Source of the DNA: Bacteroidales bacterium
GTDB lineage: Bacteria > Bacteroidota > Bacteroidia > Bacteroidales > F082
Assembly (NCBI GenBank): GCA_028704385.1
Contig: JAQVLA010000001.1
Span: 62,001-126,000 of the forward strand
Direction: 5' to 3'
Length of the DNA: 64,000 nt
Shown: positions 63,201 to 64,000 of the stretch, piece by piece
Position numbering within the stretch: position 1 is the first letter of the stretch
How the letters are laid out: each line of letters begins with the position of its first letter
Notes under the pieces: generated by a model
The model's database searches: none
Told to the model about the DNA's origin: nothing
What the model saw: the letters and a program-made list of their open reading frames with translations, nothing else
Translations under genes and position numbers: made by a program

Positions 63201-64000
63201 TGGCACATTACAGGCTCCTGAGTCGCGCTGGGGTGGTATCATGCGCCGCATCGAATCTTCTGACTTTGAACAAACCAATATCGAGTATCTCGAATTCTGG
63301 ATGATGGATCCGTTTTCGGAAGACCCTGAAAATCCTGGCGAATTGTATATCAACCTGGGAGATATTTCTGAAGATATTTTAAGAGATGGTCGTAAATCAT
63401 ACGAAAACGGACTTCCTATTTCGGAAGTGGTTGAAAATGTAGATACTACAATCTGGGGACGTGTGCCTTCCCTGCAGGCATTGGTTGAGGCGTTTAATAA
63501 CAATCCCGGCTCGCGACAATATCAGGATATTGGATATGACGGGCTTAACGATGAAGATGAAGCCAACTTTCATGAACCTACCTTCCTGGATATCATTCGC
63601 GAGCAGTTTGGTACGCAATCGGAGGCATATCAAAAGGCTTTAGCCGATCCATCAGCTGATAACTATCAGTATTTCAGAGGTTCGGCGCTGGATTCCGATT
63701 CGCGCTATAGCAGTGTTTTGGAGCGATACAAAAACTTTAATGGTCCTGAAGGAAACTCGCCTTCTGATGATCAAAATCCGGAAGCCTATCCAACCAGTGC
63801 CACTACAATGCCTAATGTGGAAGATATCAATCGCGACAATACCCTGAGTGAGGCCGAACGTTATTTCCAGTACCGCATCAAACTCGACCCGAATAATATG
63901 GTTGTCGGGCAAAATTTCATAGCTGACAAACATATCGCCGAAAATGTTCCACTGGATAATGGCACAACAACGACTGTAAATTGGTATCAGTTTCGCATTC
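60277..64000 (+). CDS. sprA: T9SS outer-membrane translocon SprA (5' part, runs off the window)
   Basis: The frame starts with TTG at 60277: an in-frame stop lies nine bases before it, and the next Met would lose the signal peptide. The reading frame KQTIRKIFTGLLFSLFVVSE gives a signal peptide. The first ~1240 residues are visible of a protein that is normally about 2400. Recognised segments include PPNIKREIVYDPLTGQYIF, PTPMSQKDYLDYQTRQSN, IDIRPQGTAEVSFGIVSN and FVSGQDFEKIENARKLNPSEY. SprA is the giant 36-strand barrel through which T9SS cargo leaves the cell. It is downstream of ruvA, a conserved location. No frameshift was noticed in the visible half. Confidence 0.93.
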   Translation, partial: MKQTIRKIFTGLLFSLFVVSEAVSLPLQLDDRPMDMLIFPQTPDTTRVMPYPVPVDDGDPNHQLDNSSPLYLNDPPNIKREIVYDPLTGQYIFVSKVGDFTYRTPTPMSQKDYLDYQTRQSNRQYFNERAASTTTETSGSIIPSIYIGGEAFDRIFGGNTIDIRPQGTAEVSFGIVSNKRDDPQLNVRQRRTTNFDFDQKIQMNVIAKIGDKIEFKTNYNTEATFQFENRLQLKYEGKEDEVIKLIEAGNVSLPLNTTLINGSQALFGIKTKLQFGRTTVTAVFSQQESESKNITVQGGAQTSEFKMSSLDYEENRHFFISQYFRDNYEKALESLPVVASDINITKVEVWVTNIGPALEDNRNIVAFTDLGEGRREWLFNEQVNPSFGPPLPTNRSNNLMTRLDTNAVRNINSLTAYLSGDPLRIGRTGYFVSGQDFEKIENARKLNPSEYTFNSKLGFISLNTTLNSDQTLAVAYQYSVIGYDSVFQVGEFSDQGINAPKVLSAKLLKSTTLNTNMPMWNLMMKNVYSMRAFQINREDFTFNILYSGNQNGVATGYFTEGNEDVKGIPLIHLMNLDNLNQQNNPVKGGDGVFDFLDNAATQGGTINAANGRIFFTVLEPFGSYIRKKIFPNDPDLADRYAYDSLYTATKAAAEQYPEKNKFILEGFYKSQSGSEINLNALNVPQGSVKVTAGGVPLTENVDYTVDYTLGRVRIINEGVLSSGTPININLESNSLFSLQQKRMMGLRVDHEINRDFRIGGTLLNLHERPLTQKVNYGDDPISNTIYGIDLSYRTESRWLTKMIDKLPGISTKQVSKINIDAEFAHFLPGHARAVGKTGTSYIDDFEGAKSTIDLRQVHTWFLASTPQGQFDIFPEAAPNTGLDYGKNRAKLAWYIIDQLFYDRYGSLRPSNVDRNELSKNSVRQVLEREVFPNKDIPSGTPTNIPVFNLAYYPEERGPYNYDAAPGTYSQGLNADGTLQAPESRWGGIMRRIESSDFEQTNIEYLEFWMMDPFSEDPENPGELYINLGDISEDILRDGRKSYENGLPISEVVENVDTTIWGRVPSLQALVEAFNNNPGSRQYQDIGYDGLNDEDEANFHEPTFLDIIREQFGTQSEAYQKALADPSADNYQYFRGSALDSDSRYSSVLERYKNFNGPEGNSPSDDQNPEAYPTSATTMPNVEDINRDNTLSEAERYFQYRIKLDPNNMVVGQNFIADKHIAENVPLDNGTTTTVNWYQFRI

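Overview
The window reads as chromosomal DNA of a free-living member of the phylum Bacteroidota, most like the Bacteroidales/Marinilabiliales side, although family and genus cannot be fixed by eye. The signs are: SprA of the type IX secretion system (T9SS) beside ruvA and a malic enzyme; T9SS C-terminal sorting domains; a PorV/PorQ-type barrel; a TonB-dependent receptor with an N-terminal carboxypeptidase-like domain; a propeller-type hybrid sensor; MacB-like permease clusters; and many upstream boxes fitting the Bacteroidota -7 element TAnnTTTG, some with a TTTG -33 element about 19-21 bases before it.

Layout. 1-2260 is a methyl-cycle locus: the start of metH (leftward, behind a SAM-I riboswitch) divergent from ahcY. 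2286-7699 holds two small lipoproteins, a propeller/LytS-type histidine kinase with its LytTR regulator, and a small membrane protein. 7830-17043 is a three-gene surface module: TonB-dependent receptor, a 1448-residue exported protein with a T9SS-like C-terminus, and a PorV/PorQ-family barrel. 17141-22444 has greA with a structured leader, a HIT protein, a long PurF-like protein (opposite strand), a GNAT acetyltransferase and a YfcC-type transporter. 22446-34944 is one leftward operon: HlyD-type adaptor, one ABC ATPase, four paralogous FtsX/MacB-type permeases and two small proteins. It is divergent from a sigma-54 activator/histidine kinase pair (35140-37864) that probably controls it. 37915-42003 encodes an FG-GAP/VCBS surface protein and a PIF1-like helicase fused to HRDC and HTH domains.

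42004-43221 is the only sizeable gene-poor stretch. It holds tRNA-Pro(CGG), a decayed tRNA-Pro-like copy in front of it, a REP-like inverted repeat and two tandem-repeat arrays. 43222-49944 has a T9SS cargo protein, a TPR histidine kinase/LuxR regulator pair, a TauE/SafE permease and an isoaspartyl peptidase lipoprotein. 49948-53885 has a leftward deaminase/P-loop kinase/LOG operon, an M20 amidohydrolase and mannose-6-phosphate isomerase. 53967-57035 is a TlpA/DUF6029/Omp28 trio. 57141-64000 has a bifunctional malic enzyme, ruvA and the 5' half of sprA, which starts with TTG.

The genes combine housekeeping (methyl cycle, transcription fidelity, repair, carbon metabolism) with a large envelope programme: T9SS core, cargo and barrel partners, export pumps and three two-component systems. 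No phage, transposase, CRISPR array or classical defence island was found. The most unusual items are the structured greA leader, the tRNA-Pro remnant, the one-ATPase/four-permease operon, the receptor/CTD/PorV module, the near-leaderless divergent promoters at 52.8 kb and the nested palindromes before the TPR kinase.
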